Shown here piece after piece: positions 8,126 through 14,760 of a DNA stretch of 14,760 nucleotides. How positions within the stretch are numbered: position 1 is the first letter of the stretch; each line of letters opens with the position of its first letter. This DNA comes from B120-G9 sp034659895 (GTDB lineage: Bacteria > Zixibacteria > MSB-5A5 > GN15 > FEB-12): positions 1 through 14,760 of the forward strand of contig JAYEIF010000121.1 in assembly GCA_034659895.1 (NCBI GenBank). Direction: 5' to 3'. The notes beneath the pieces were generated by a model. The model saw only the letters and a program-made list of their open reading frames with translations, did no database searches and was not told where the DNA came from. Made by a program: the position numbers and the translations under genes.

Positions 8126-8357
8126 GGCTTGCTGAATAATTAGTTATTATGTACCACAATCTCAAATTCGCGTAGCGGGCGGCCTTGTGTCGCCCGTTTC
8201 TATACACACAGCGGAGACAAGCCCCGCTGCTACGCGAGTAGAATGTTTATCAAGTGCAAACCTTTTAAGCTATTTATAACAAAACCCTTTCACTTGAAAC
8301 AATACAAAACATGCTTATCTATTTATGAACAAAGAACTTATACTTTATTCAGCAACC
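8126..8357 (+). mobile_element. MITE-like element, complete copy with 9-bp target duplication
   Basis: This is a 232-bp non-coding element with inverted ends: GGCTTGCTGAATAA on the left and, read inward on the other strand, GGTTGCTGAATAA on the right. A perfect 9-bp direct repeat, TCTACCCAG, borders it exactly (8117-8125 and 8358-8366), as expected from target-site duplication. The GC-rich hairpin arms are TCGCGTAGC (8168-8176) and GCTACGCGA (8229-8237). The AT-rich half carries TCAAGTG/CACTTGA (8250-8256 and 8291-8297). No transposase frame is present, so it would have to be moved in trans. The ends and the 9-bp duplication resemble IS903 of the IS5 family; that assignment is from memory of the IS903 ends. 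The element starts 26 bases after the maeB terminator. Confidence 0.88.
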
Positions 8358-8427
8358 TCTACCCAGATTTCTATTGAAAAAGCAATTCTCTTTTTTGCTA
8401 CAAAAACTTGTGATTTCAAAATTCCAA

Positions 8428-8455
8428 TTGACATAACCGTTTGAAATATTATTAT
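8428..8455 (+). promoter_or_regulatory. Sigma70-type promoter of the HNH gene
   Basis: A perfect -35, TTGACA (8428-8433), is followed after 16 bases by TATTAT (8450-8455), five of six matches to the -10 consensus. The start codon is about 100 bases downstream. The leader between them (8463-8553) shows only a weak CTCG/CGAG hairpin near 8487-8501 and no recognisable riboswitch. Confidence 0.55.
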
Positions 8456-8553
8456 TTTTAATGGCATATCTCGTTGCTTGAGGTTCTCGCCGACAGACGA
8501 GGGATGTAAGATGTAACAGGACGGTCAACTGGTCTCATTTTGAAGGAGACGAT

Positions 8554-9099
8554 ATGTATACGACAGCGCTTGTAAATCGAAGGGTTCTGCTCTTGAATCA
8601 GAACTATGAGCCGCTTACTGTCTGTTCCGTTCGTCGAGCAATAGTTCTAATATTTTTAAACAAGGCTGAAATGGTTGCTACTGCAGACGGTTTAAGGATT
8701 CGAACAGTCACTACGTCGTACGATCTCCCGTCGGTAGTACGCCTTTGGCAGTATCGCAATGTACCTTACAAAAAGATAATGCTCACTCGTCGCAATATTA
8801 TTATACGAGATAACAATCGCTGTCAGTATTGCGGTTCTCTTCGAGGACCGATGACTGTTGATCATGTTATTCCAAAAACGATGGGCGGTCAGGATAGTTG
8901 GGACAACTTAGTTTGCGCTTGTTCCAAGTGTAACAACAAGAAAGGCGACAGGACTCCTGAACAATCCGGGATAAAATTGCTGCGAAGACCATTTCGCCCT
9001 AGCTATATTACATTTATAAATCGTCATTATGGTATCCAAGAGCAGTGGAAACCATATCTCTTTCTCGATCCCTCCAGCGGTCGCTACGCTACAACATAG
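8554..9099 (+). CDS. HNH endonuclease family protein
   Basis: This 181-residue protein has a C-terminal HNH nuclease fold (about residues 78-135). A zinc knuckle is formed by CQYC (Cys90, Cys93) and CSKC (Cys123, Cys126). The catalytic motif includes TVDHVIPKTMGG (His104), then Asn118 in DNLV and CNNKKGDRTP (127-135). The N-terminal 75 residues (VLLLNQNYEPL, SVRRAIVLIFLNKAEMV) match the usual leader region of a widespread short, stand-alone bacterial HNH family of unknown cellular role. Members are found in ordinary chromosomal settings, so it should not be read as a homing or defence nuclease without more evidence. The ribosome site GAAGGAG (8542-8548) is 5 bases upstream. No terminator is visible before trpS, so read-through is possible. 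Confidence 0.9.
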   Translation: MYTTALVNRRVLLLNQNYEPLTVCSVRRAIVLIFLNKAEMVATADGLRIRTVTTSYDLPSVVRLWQYRNVPYKKIMLTRRNIIIRDNNRCQYCGSLRGPMTVDHVIPKTMGGQDSWDNLVCACSKCNNKKGDRTPEQSGIKLLRRPFRPSYITFINRHYGIQEQWKPYLFLDPSSGRYATT

Positions 9100-9190
9100 A
9101 TAGAATTTGCTAACGTTTCTGCTGTTTATCTTTAATAAAAGTTTTATTTGATTTTGCTTTCAATTGTGAATAACCTCAAAGGGTAATGTG

Positions 9191-9220
9191 ATGGTGTATT
9201 GTATAGGAATGTTTCTGTGA
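9191..9220 (+). other. Possible 9-codon leader frame coupled to trpS
   Basis: An ATG at 9191 preceded by AAAGGG (9178-9183, 7 bases upstream) opens a frame of nine codons (MVYCIGMFL). It ends with TGA at 9218-9220, overlapping the proposed GTG start of trpS as GTGA. This geometry would allow translational coupling. The peptide contains no Trp codon, so a classical Trp attenuator is not supported. It may be chance. Confidence 0.25.
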
Positions 9221-10212
9221 GTAACAGTATCAAAAAAGACCAGCAGGTCATTTTATCAGGTATGCAACCTACGGGAAGACTGCATATTGGCAATCTTGAG
9301 GGCGCTCTGCGGAACTGGGTTGAGCTGCAACAACAGTATGAGATGTACTTTTGCGTAGTGGATTTGCATGCGTTAACAGCCGTTTACAAAGACCCGAGTG
9401 TTCTGAAGGAACGTATTTTTCAAATGACAGTTGACTTTTTGTCGGCTGGTCTTGATCCAGATAAATGCGCTATCTTCATTCAGTCAGAAGTCCCTGAACA
9501 TGTCGAACTTCACTGGATTTTTTCTACTTTGATTTCAGTTCCTACACTGACTCGATTGCCTACTTTCATTGAAAAAAAGGATTCTCTTGATTCCTATGGT
9601 TTTCTAGGCTATCCAGTTTTGCAGGCAGCAGATATCTGTGTCTATAATGCTGACAAAGTGCCGGTAGGGAAGGATCAGGAAAAACACATTTGGTTGGCCA
9701 ACGATTTGGCTAAACGATTTAATCACTATTACGGACCCACTTTGAAAGAACCAGAAGGTCTGTTTCGTGAAATTCCACTAATTCCAGGATCCGATAATCG
9801 GAAGATGTCAAAGTCGTATAACAATCATATTCCAGTTGATTACACACCAGAGGAAACACAGAAACGCATTCGAGGTTTCTATACCGATGAGAAAAAGCTG
9901 CGCAAAGGCGATCCGGGTCGGCCAGAACAGTGTCCGGTGTTTTTGTTACATCGGATATACACATCAAATTCGGAGGATGAACTTGCAGTTCCATGCAGGA
10001 CTGGTGAGTTGGGGTGTGTTGACTGTAAAAAAAGATTAGCTGAGAACATCAATAGAGCATTGGCACCAATACGCGAGAAACGTGCTGATTTGGTGAAACA
10101 ACCGGATTATGTATGGGACGTACTCAATAAAGGAAAAGACAAGGCTCGATTACGAGCTGGTGGAGTGATGGAGAAGGTGCGCACTGCTATGAAAATAAAT
10201 TATCGAGGATGA
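9217..10212 (+). CDS. trpS: Tryptophanyl-tRNA synthetase
   Basis: This class I aminoacyl-tRNA synthetase charges tRNA-Trp with tryptophan. With the GTG start at 9217 it has 331 residues, the normal bacterial length. The HIGH-type motif is GRLHIGN (residues 20-26) and the KMSKS loop, RKMSKSYNNH, lies at about 195-204. The tryptophan/ATP-site stretch GYPVLQAADI and VGKDQEKH is also present. A CRTGELGCVDCKK cluster near residue 260 is a conserved feature of many bacterial TrpRS proteins. The frame is open up to a TTG at 9199, but GTG 9217 is preferred because AGGA (9205-9208) lies 8 bases before it and homologous proteins begin close to this point. The stop overlaps the scpA start as ATGA, which places trpS at the head of the trpS-scpA-scpB unit. 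Confidence 0.96.
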   Translation: MSNSIKKDQQVILSGMQPTGRLHIGNLEGALRNWVELQQQYEMYFCVVDLHALTAVYKDPSVLKERIFQMTVDFLSAGLDPDKCAIFIQSEVPEHVELHWIFSTLISVPTLTRLPTFIEKKDSLDSYGFLGYPVLQAADICVYNADKVPVGKDQEKHIWLANDLAKRFNHYYGPTLKEPEGLFREIPLIPGSDNRKMSKSYNNHIPVDYTPEETQKRIRGFYTDEKKLRKGDPGRPEQCPVFLLHRIYTSNSEDELAVPCRTGELGCVDCKKRLAENINRALAPIREKRADLVKQPDYVWDVLNKGKDKARLRAGGVMEKVRTAMKINYRG

Positions 10213-11021
10213 ATATCAATATGAATACGACTGCAAACCAACTGACCAACGATTACCAGATAAATTTGCCGGTTTTTAATGGGCCGCTTGATCTCTTACT
10301 GTATCTTATAAAAAAAGAAGAAGTCGATATCTATGACATACCTCTATCGAGAGTAACGAATCAGTACTTAAAGTATATGGAGTTGATACAGGAGCTAAAT
10401 CTCGATGTTGCGGGCGAGTTTATTTTGATGGCGGCAACTCTGATCCGTATCAAAGCACGGTTGCTTCTGCCACGAGATGAAACCGATCCTGATGAAGTTG
10501 ATCCACGCGAAGAATTGATTATGGCACTGATCGAATACCGTAAATACCGCGAAGCTGGCGAGATACTTCGCGATAAGGCATTACTTGAAGAACGTAACTA
10601 TGTGCCGCCGTCACCAGTTGGTGAGGTTAAAACCAAAATTGAGTTACCGCAGGGAGAAACGTTATTTGACTTATTGACAGCTTTCAAAGAAGTAATGGAA
10701 ACTCGCCGCGATGAGACTTTTCACAATGTCGATCCTGAAGAGGTTTCTATCGAAGACAGAATTTCTGTTATAATAGAGATGCTCCGGCAACGAGAGTTTG
10801 CAACTTTCTCAGAGTTGTTTGCTGATATTCCGCGACGTATTGTAGCAATTGTTACTTTAATTGCTCTTTTGGAATTGGTGCGTAACCATCGCGTTTCTAT
10901 TAACCAATCTGTGTTGTTTGGTGAAATGCGTGTTTATCGAGGAGAGGATTTCAACGCTCCACGTCAACCAGTAGACATCGTTGAATTTACAGAACCTGAA
11001 ACACAAATGGTGAGAAGCTAA
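10209..11021 (+). CDS. scpA: Segregation and condensation protein A (kleisin of SMC-ScpAB)
   Basis: This 270-residue kleisin bridges the two heads of SMC and recruits ScpB, forming the bacterial condensin that organises and segregates the chromosome. The N-terminal SMC-neck-binding region is clear: FNGPLDLLLYLIKKEEVDI (about 23-41) and then AGEFILMAATLIRIKARLLL (about 68-87). A mid-region helix, ALIEYRKYREAGEIL (about 106-120), follows. A C-terminal winged helix (about 185-255) is the part that binds the SMC head cap. The start overlaps the trpS stop (ATGA). A second in-frame ATG at 10221 is better spaced from GAGG at 10205-10208, so the true start may be four codons later. It overlaps scpB by one base (TAATG). 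SMC itself is not in the window. Confidence 0.95.
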   Translation: MNINMNTTANQLTNDYQINLPVFNGPLDLLLYLIKKEEVDIYDIPLSRVTNQYLKYMELIQELNLDVAGEFILMAATLIRIKARLLLPRDETDPDEVDPREELIMALIEYRKYREAGEILRDKALLEERNYVPPSPVGEVKTKIELPQGETLFDLLTAFKEVMETRRDETFHNVDPEEVSIEDRISVIIEMLRQREFATFSELFADIPRRIVAIVTLIALLELVRNHRVSINQSVLFGEMRVYRGEDFNAPRQPVDIVEFTEPETQMVRS

Positions 11022-11833
11022 TGGACAAAGGATACCAGAAATCAGTAGTTGAAGCGCTGATTTTGGCTTCACCTGAGCCACTGCCAGCCCGACGAATTGT
11101 CGGTTTGATTGATGAAATGACCCCTAAGAAGGTAGGCCAAACTGTAGCTGAACTTAACAATTGCTATATGGAGACTGGAAGCAGTTACCGTATCAGAGAG
11201 TTGGCGGGTGGTTATCAGTTTTACATTTTACCAGAGTTCACTGGATTTGTTGAGGATCTTTTTGCACGGAGACGCAAGATGCGTCTTACTAGAGCCTCTC
11301 TGGAAACACTGGCTATTGTGGCTTATCGTCAGCCAGTGACCAAATCTGGAATTGAACACATTCGCGGTGTAGCGTCGGATGGCGTCCTGCATAATCTTCT
11401 GGAAAAGAAAATGATAACTATCAAAGGTCGTGCTGAAACTGTTGGACGCCCGCTCCAGTATGGTACAACCGATGAGTTCCTCAAATTTTTCGGGTTGGCA
11501 AGACTTGAAGATCTGCCCAAAATGTCAGAGATTGAAGAATTAATCAAAACAGTTGAACCTCACAATCAGGGACAGCTAAGCCTTGATCCGAATGCTCTTG
11601 ATGCACAGATGCAGCAAAAGTTAAATGTAGCTGATGGCACTTTCGATCCGAGCTCCCGTCATGAATCAGAGGATGAGGAAGGGATAAACAAAACTCAAAC
11701 TAAAGAATCTAATTTTTTCGAAACAACCTCGGCAAAAGATAATAGTTCGGATAACAATAGTCAGAAATCGTCAGATAGTTTGATTATCGATGAGGATGTA
11801 AAAGCAAATCCAACACCTCAGGAAGAATCATAG
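11021..11833 (+). CDS. scpB: Segregation and condensation protein B
   Basis: ScpB dimers bind the middle of ScpA and modulate the SMC ATPase cycle. This copy has 270 residues. The two winged-helix domains (about 5-80 and 85-165) show the family signatures SLETLAIVAYRQPVTKSGIE (93-112) with IRGV after it, and GRPLQYGTTDEFLKFFGL (142-159). Residues from about 175 to 270 form a polar, Ser/Asp/Glu/Asn-rich, probably disordered tail, longer than in many homologues of about 180-200 residues. The gene starts within the scpA stop codon (TAATG), so translation is probably coupled. A 72-bp gap without a visible terminator leads to the pseudouridine synthase gene. Confidence 0.94.
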   Translation: MDKGYQKSVVEALILASPEPLPARRIVGLIDEMTPKKVGQTVAELNNCYMETGSSYRIRELAGGYQFYILPEFTGFVEDLFARRRKMRLTRASLETLAIVAYRQPVTKSGIEHIRGVASDGVLHNLLEKKMITIKGRAETVGRPLQYGTTDEFLKFFGLARLEDLPKMSEIEELIKTVEPHNQGQLSLDPNALDAQMQQKLNVADGTFDPSSRHESEDEEGINKTQTKESNFFETTSAKDNSSDNNSQKSSDSLIIDEDVKANPTPQEES

Positions 11834-11905
11834 GGAAGAGGAACCTACTCGACTGTGGATGTGCCTGTTTCCATTGTCTGTCAAAGCCAGTTAGTCTGAA
11901 AGTAA

Positions 11906-12631
11906 ATGTCCTCTGTTCGTATTAATAAGTACTTATCACGATGTGGTGTTACATCGCGCAGGGGAGCCGATTCCCTCATTTCCCAAAAGCGCGTAGTTGT
12001 CAATGGTGAAGTAGTTGAAAAAGCTGGCGTTATCATAGACGACCAGAGTGATATCGTTAAAGTGGATGGCGCAGTTGTTTCTCCAATTCAGGAGAAGCTG
12101 TACATTTTACTGTATAAACCACGCAGGGTTATGACCACACTGCATGACCCTTTTCGGCGAAAAACAGTGGCTCATTTTTTGAAAAATCTAAAGCATAGGG
12201 TTTATCCTGTTGGTCGATTGGATTATGATACCGATGGAGTGTTACTGCTCACTAATGATGGTGATCTTGCATACCGTCTCACACATCCACGCTATAAGGT
12301 GCCGAAAGTGTACGAAGCGCAAGTGCAAGGTCGTTTTCTCCAAATCTCAGCCGAGCGGATTGGCAAAGGTATCAAGCTTGAAGATGGTGCTATTGGTCGA
12401 GCAAAAGTACAGATTATGGATTATGGTCATAACTATACGAGAATTAAATTAACATTAACAGAAGGTCGCAAGCGCGAAGTGAAACAACTTTGCAAAGCTG
12501 TTGGTAATCGGGTTCTCAAGCTAAGACGAGTGGAATTTGCCAAATTGACAGTCAAAGGTTTACAACCTGGCAACTGGCGGGAATTGTCTAGTGTGGAAGT
12601 GCAAAGACTCAAAAAACTCGTTGGGCTTTAG
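11906..12631 (+). CDS. rluB: RluB/RsuA-family rRNA pseudouridine synthase
   Basis: This 241-residue enzyme isomerises a specific uridine in rRNA to pseudouridine. An S4 RNA-binding domain (about 3-58: RINKYLSRCGVTSRRGAD) precedes the catalytic domain. The catalytic aspartate is Asp106 in GRLDYDTDGVLLLTNDGD. The later motif EGRKREVKQL is also conserved. The gene order scpA-scpB-pseudouridine synthase is common in many bacterial phyla and favours RluB (23S rRNA site) over RsuA or RluE/F. Exact site specificity cannot be told from sequence. The ribosome site before the ATG is weak (GAAAG). No clear terminator follows. Confidence 0.92.
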   Translation: MSSVRINKYLSRCGVTSRRGADSLISQKRVVVNGEVVEKAGVIIDDQSDIVKVDGAVVSPIQEKLYILLYKPRRVMTTLHDPFRRKTVAHFLKNLKHRVYPVGRLDYDTDGVLLLTNDGDLAYRLTHPRYKVPKVYEAQVQGRFLQISAERIGKGIKLEDGAIGRAKVQIMDYGHNYTRIKLTLTEGRKREVKQLCKAVGNRVLKLRRVEFAKLTVKGLQPGNWRELSSVEVQRLKKLVGL

Positions 12632-12743
12632 GTCTAAGATTATGTTATTCAAAGACTTTATCAAATCAATTGCAATTTAACAATTAATTGCCGATTATGA
12701 TATTAATCGTACTATTGTAATAGAAGTTGTTTGACGTTAATTT
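12632..12743. promoter_or_regulatory. AT-rich intergenic region with two small inverted repeats
   Basis: This 112-bp gap contains GCAATT/AATTGC (12672-12677 and 12686-12691) and CGATTA/TAATCG (12692-12697 and 12704-12709), adjacent 6-bp inverted repeats. They could be operator or promoter structure for the downstream peptidase gene, but no convincing -35/-10 pair or terminator was found. Confidence 0.25.
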
Positions 12744-13724
12744 ATGAAAATGATGAATACTAAGAGCTGGTTGATATTTGTGGTGTTAAGTGTTGCAATT
12801 TTTGCGACAACGTGGGCAAATAAATACCAGCCACCGAAGCCAATTGAGCGGTCACACTTTATCTTCTATTTTGATAATCCAGCTTATATTGGATTATCTG
12901 ACAGTATCCTGAATCAAACCAGGCTGATGTTGGGAAAGTTATTACATGACACGCTGGACTACAAAGCAAAGGTATATATCATTGATGATATTGATTACTT
13001 CAAGAGACTTATTCACGGGAGCTTTCCTGATTGGGGAGCTGCTGTAGCGTATCCGCCACGTCAATTGATTGCGATTAAGTCGCCCGACAAATTTAATGTC
13101 GGCAAGTCCCTGGCGGAACTACTTGCCCATGAATACACCCATCTGGTAATTGCCAGTCGTTGTGGTTTCTACCGTCCGCCGCGATGGTTCGATGAGGGTA
13201 TGGCAATGAGGACTTCAACTGAATGGGGTTGGGCAGACAATTTATCTATGAGTAAAGCAGCAGTATTTGGTAAATTTTTGGATTTGCCTGATATTGAGGA
13301 AGTAAATCGCTTTAATGAGGATAAGGCACATGTAGCCTACGCACAATCTTATCTGACAGTCAGGTATTTCTATGATGAGTACGGTATCAATGCCGTTAAC
13401 CGTTTCCTTGATAAAATAGCCGCTGGTAAGTCGATTGACAAAGCTATGATTGCCGCTACCGGATCGAGCTACAGTAAATTCGAAGATGAAGTTGAAATAT
13501 ATCTAAGTGAACACTATAACATTGTAACATTATTTACAAACACTATGTATTTATGGTTAGGTTTAGCCATTATTGTGGTAATTGGTGGCTTTTTGAAATA
13601 TCACAAGCGACGCCAGTACTACAAAAAATGGAAAGAAGAAGAAAAACTGCAATCCACCGATTTTGACTATGGTGACCCTGATAATCCGGAGCAGCTTGAC
13701 GACGACGAACCATGGCTTCATTAA
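12744..13724 (+). CDS. Membrane-anchored HExxH zinc peptidase (peptidase MA-like, gluzincin)
   Basis: This 326-residue protein begins with a hydrophobic signal/anchor (about residues 8-25). Its metallopeptidase domain carries AHEYTHLV (His129, Glu130, His133) and a downstream glutamate in WFDEGMAM (Glu151). This is the HExxH...E layout of gluzincins of the peptidase MA-like type. A second membrane helix (about 266-285) is followed by a basic stretch (KYHKRRQYYKKWK) and an acidic cytoplasmic tail. The catalytic domain therefore probably lies in the periplasm with the tail inside. The substrate is unknown. Its last 13 bases overlap the acyltransferase gene, implying coupled expression and an envelope-related role. 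The ribosome site is poor; ATGs at 12750 and 12753 are alternatives. Confidence 0.85.
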   Translation: MKMMNTKSWLIFVVLSVAIFATTWANKYQPPKPIERSHFIFYFDNPAYIGLSDSILNQTRLMLGKLLHDTLDYKAKVYIIDDIDYFKRLIHGSFPDWGAAVAYPPRQLIAIKSPDKFNVGKSLAELLAHEYTHLVIASRCGFYRPPRWFDEGMAMRTSTEWGWADNLSMSKAAVFGKFLDLPDIEEVNRFNEDKAHVAYAQSYLTVRYFYDEYGINAVNRFLDKIAAGKSIDKAMIAATGSSYSKFEDEVEIYLSEHYNIVTLFTNTMYLWLGLAIIVVIGGFLKYHKRRQYYKKWKEEEKLQSTDFDYGDPDNPEQLDDDEPWLH

Positions 13725-14587
13725 GCCATAATTTAGAATATGTTGCCACCTTGACAGGTGTACGGCTGGCTCGAATGATGTCATCTCACATGGCTGATTC
13801 CTTTGGTGCCGGTCTTGGTTCATTTGTTCGTCTATTGTCAACTTCTCGTCGTCGCATAGCGCATGAGAATCTGCGAAAGGCGATTGGGATCACTCTTACC
13901 GACAAAGAGATGGATGCCGTCGTTAAAAATGTTTTCAAGAACATTGGGCGTTCACTGGTGGAATTTTCTCGTTTTGGAAAAACAAGTCAACAGCACGTTC
14001 TCGATATTGTTGTTGGTGATGGTGAGGATTATCTGCGCGAAGCTCTTGAAAAAGGGCACGGTGGAATTATTACAACAGCACATTTCGGTTGCTGGGAGAT
14101 GCTTGGCGCTTGGTTTGGGTGTTTGGGTTATCCTATGGATTTCTTGGTTGGTACTCAACACAATGCTAAGGTTGATGGTTTGTTCAACGATTTTCGTCGT
14201 GCTATGGGAGTAGGGATAATCCCCTTAAAATCCAGCATTCGCGGTGTATATAAAGCTCTTCGCGCTAATCATTTGGTAGGATTGGTGGCAGACCAACATA
14301 CAGGTGATGGTCTATCTATTGACTTTTTTGGGCGAAAAGCGGCTGCAGCTAAAGGACCAGCAACATTTGCTGTTAAAATCGGAAGTCCGATTCTGCCCTT
14401 TCTCATGCGTCGCCAACGGTATGACCGCCATGTAGTGATTGCAGGCAAACCGCTTTATCCACGTAATGACAGTGATCCTAAGGATGAAATTCAACGCCTT
14501 ACTATCGAGTGTAATAAATTCTTTGAGGAAGGCATTCGACAATATCCCGATCAGTGGATGTGGACTCATAGACGTTGGAAACTATAA
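13712..14587 (+). CDS. LpxL/HtrB-family lysophospholipid or lipid A acyltransferase
   Basis: This 291-residue, inner-membrane-associated acyltransferase is expected to add a secondary acyl chain to a lipid A precursor or a related envelope lipid. The catalytic H-x4-E motif is TAHFGCWEM (His124, Glu129). Other family features are ADQHTG, DFFGRKAAAAKGPATFAVKIG and the C-terminal QWMWTHRRWK. Length agrees with the LpxL/LpxM family (about 290-310). It starts inside the upstream peptidase gene. If the lipid A assignment is right, the organism has an LPS-type outer membrane. Donor and acceptor cannot be told from sequence; glycerolipid or aminolipid acyltransferases of the same family are alternatives. 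A MITE-like element begins seven bases after its stop codon, and no separate terminator is seen. Confidence 0.9.
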   Translation: MASLSHNLEYVATLTGVRLARMMSSHMADSFGAGLGSFVRLLSTSRRRIAHENLRKAIGITLTDKEMDAVVKNVFKNIGRSLVEFSRFGKTSQQHVLDIVVGDGEDYLREALEKGHGGIITTAHFGCWEMLGAWFGCLGYPMDFLVGTQHNAKVDGLFNDFRRAMGVGIIPLKSSIRGVYKALRANHLVGLVADQHTGDGLSIDFFGRKAAAAKGPATFAVKIGSPILPFLMRRQRYDRHVVIAGKPLYPRNDSDPKDEIQRLTIECNKFFEEGIRQYPDQWMWTHRRWKL

Positions 14588-14594
14588 TACTTAG

Positions 14595-14760
14595 GGCTTG
14601 TTGAATAATTAGTTATTATGTACCACAATCTCCAATTCGCGTAGCGGGCGGCCTTGTGTCGCCCGTTTCTATACACACACCTGTCTGCGACAGGCAGGGC
14701 GGAGACAAGCCCCGCTGCTACGCGAGCTGACGTGCCTGTCGGCGCACAGGAAGTGCGCCG
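14595..14760 (+). mobile_element. MITE-like element, copy truncated by the window end
   Basis: The left end, GGCTTGTTGAATAA, and the GC-rich core match the copies at 5386 and 8126 almost exactly, with hairpin arms TCGCGTAGC (14637-14645) and GCTACGCGA (14717-14725). It carries an extra 19-bp module with the hairpin CCTGTC-TGC-GACAGG (14680-14694), absent from the other copies. After the core it turns into CGTGCCTGTCGGCGCACAGG and AAGTGCGCCG, identical to the first 30 bases of the window. The right half lies outside. If this copy made a 9-bp duplication on insertion, AATACTTAG (14586-14594) should recur past its right end. Confidence 0.82.

Noticed and set aside
5386..8357. maeB as the cargo of a composite transposon bounded by the two MITE copies
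   Set aside because: The copy at 8126 has its own 9-bp target duplication immediately around it, which indicates an independent single insertion. maeB also has a native promoter and terminator inside the interval.
8554..9099. HNH gene as a homing endonuclease, transposon cargo or defence nuclease
   Set aside because: The protein matches a common stand-alone chromosomal HNH type. There is no intron, intein or partner gene, and the adjacent MITE ends 196 bp upstream with its own complete target duplication, so the gene is outside it.
9130..9150. AT-only inverted repeat (AATAAAA/TTTTATT) as a terminator after the HNH gene
   Set aside because: The stem has no GC pairs apart from the loop region and would be too weak for intrinsic termination.
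1..14760. A circular plasmid or phage inferred from the identical 30-bp ends
   Set aside because: The shared ends lie in an interspersed repeat that occurs at two further internal sites. The genes are chromosomal housekeeping functions, with no replication, partition or phage structural genes.

Overview
The window is a chromosomal segment of a Gram-negative (diderm) bacterium with moderately AT-rich DNA. It carries housekeeping genes: tryptophanyl-tRNA synthetase, the condensin partners ScpA and ScpB, an rRNA pseudouridine synthase and a malic enzyme. It also carries envelope genes: an M23 peptidase, a rhomboid protease, a membrane-anchored parvulin chaperone and a lipid A-type acyltransferase. 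The parvulin protein and the M23 protein with its Ig-like tail look like those of the Fibrobacteres-Chlorobi-Bacteroidetes (FCB) group or an uncultured relative such as Zixibacteria. That placement is inference from protein style only.

Layout. From 166 to 3201 a minus-strand pair encodes a secreted M23 peptidase followed by a rhomboid protease. A 210-bp divergent region separates them from a plus-strand PpiD/SurA-like peptidyl-prolyl isomerase (3412-5265), which ends in a strong intrinsic terminator. NADP-type malic enzyme with a phosphotransacetylase-like tail (5798-8041) is a single-gene unit with its own promoter and terminator. An HNH endonuclease-family gene (8554-9099) follows. Then comes a tightly packed group, trpS-scpA-scpB (overlapping stop/start codons) and an RluB-type pseudouridine synthase (to 12631). 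The last pair is a membrane-anchored HExxH peptidase and an LpxL/HtrB-like acyltransferase that overlap by 13 bp (12744-14587).

The most unusual content lies between the genes. A short non-coding repeat is present as two complete copies (5386-5660 and 8126-8357), one copy cut by the window end (14595-14760) and a divergent partial copy at the start (1-69), all in the same orientation. It has terminal inverted repeats beginning GGCTTG(T/C)TGAATAA. The 8126 copy is flanked by a perfect 9-bp direct repeat, TCTACCCAG. This is the signature of a miniature inverted-repeat transposable element (MITE), and the ends resemble those of IS903 (IS5 family). Inside the copies, 19-21-bp modules, most with a CCTGTC/GACAGG hairpin, are present in some copies and absent from others, so smaller palindromic units appear nested in the element.

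The first and last 30 bases of the window are identical and lie inside this repeat. This fits a contig that was broken at repeat copies on both sides rather than a circular replicon. I see no phage, CRISPR, toxin-antitoxin or defence locus, and no tRNA or rRNA gene.
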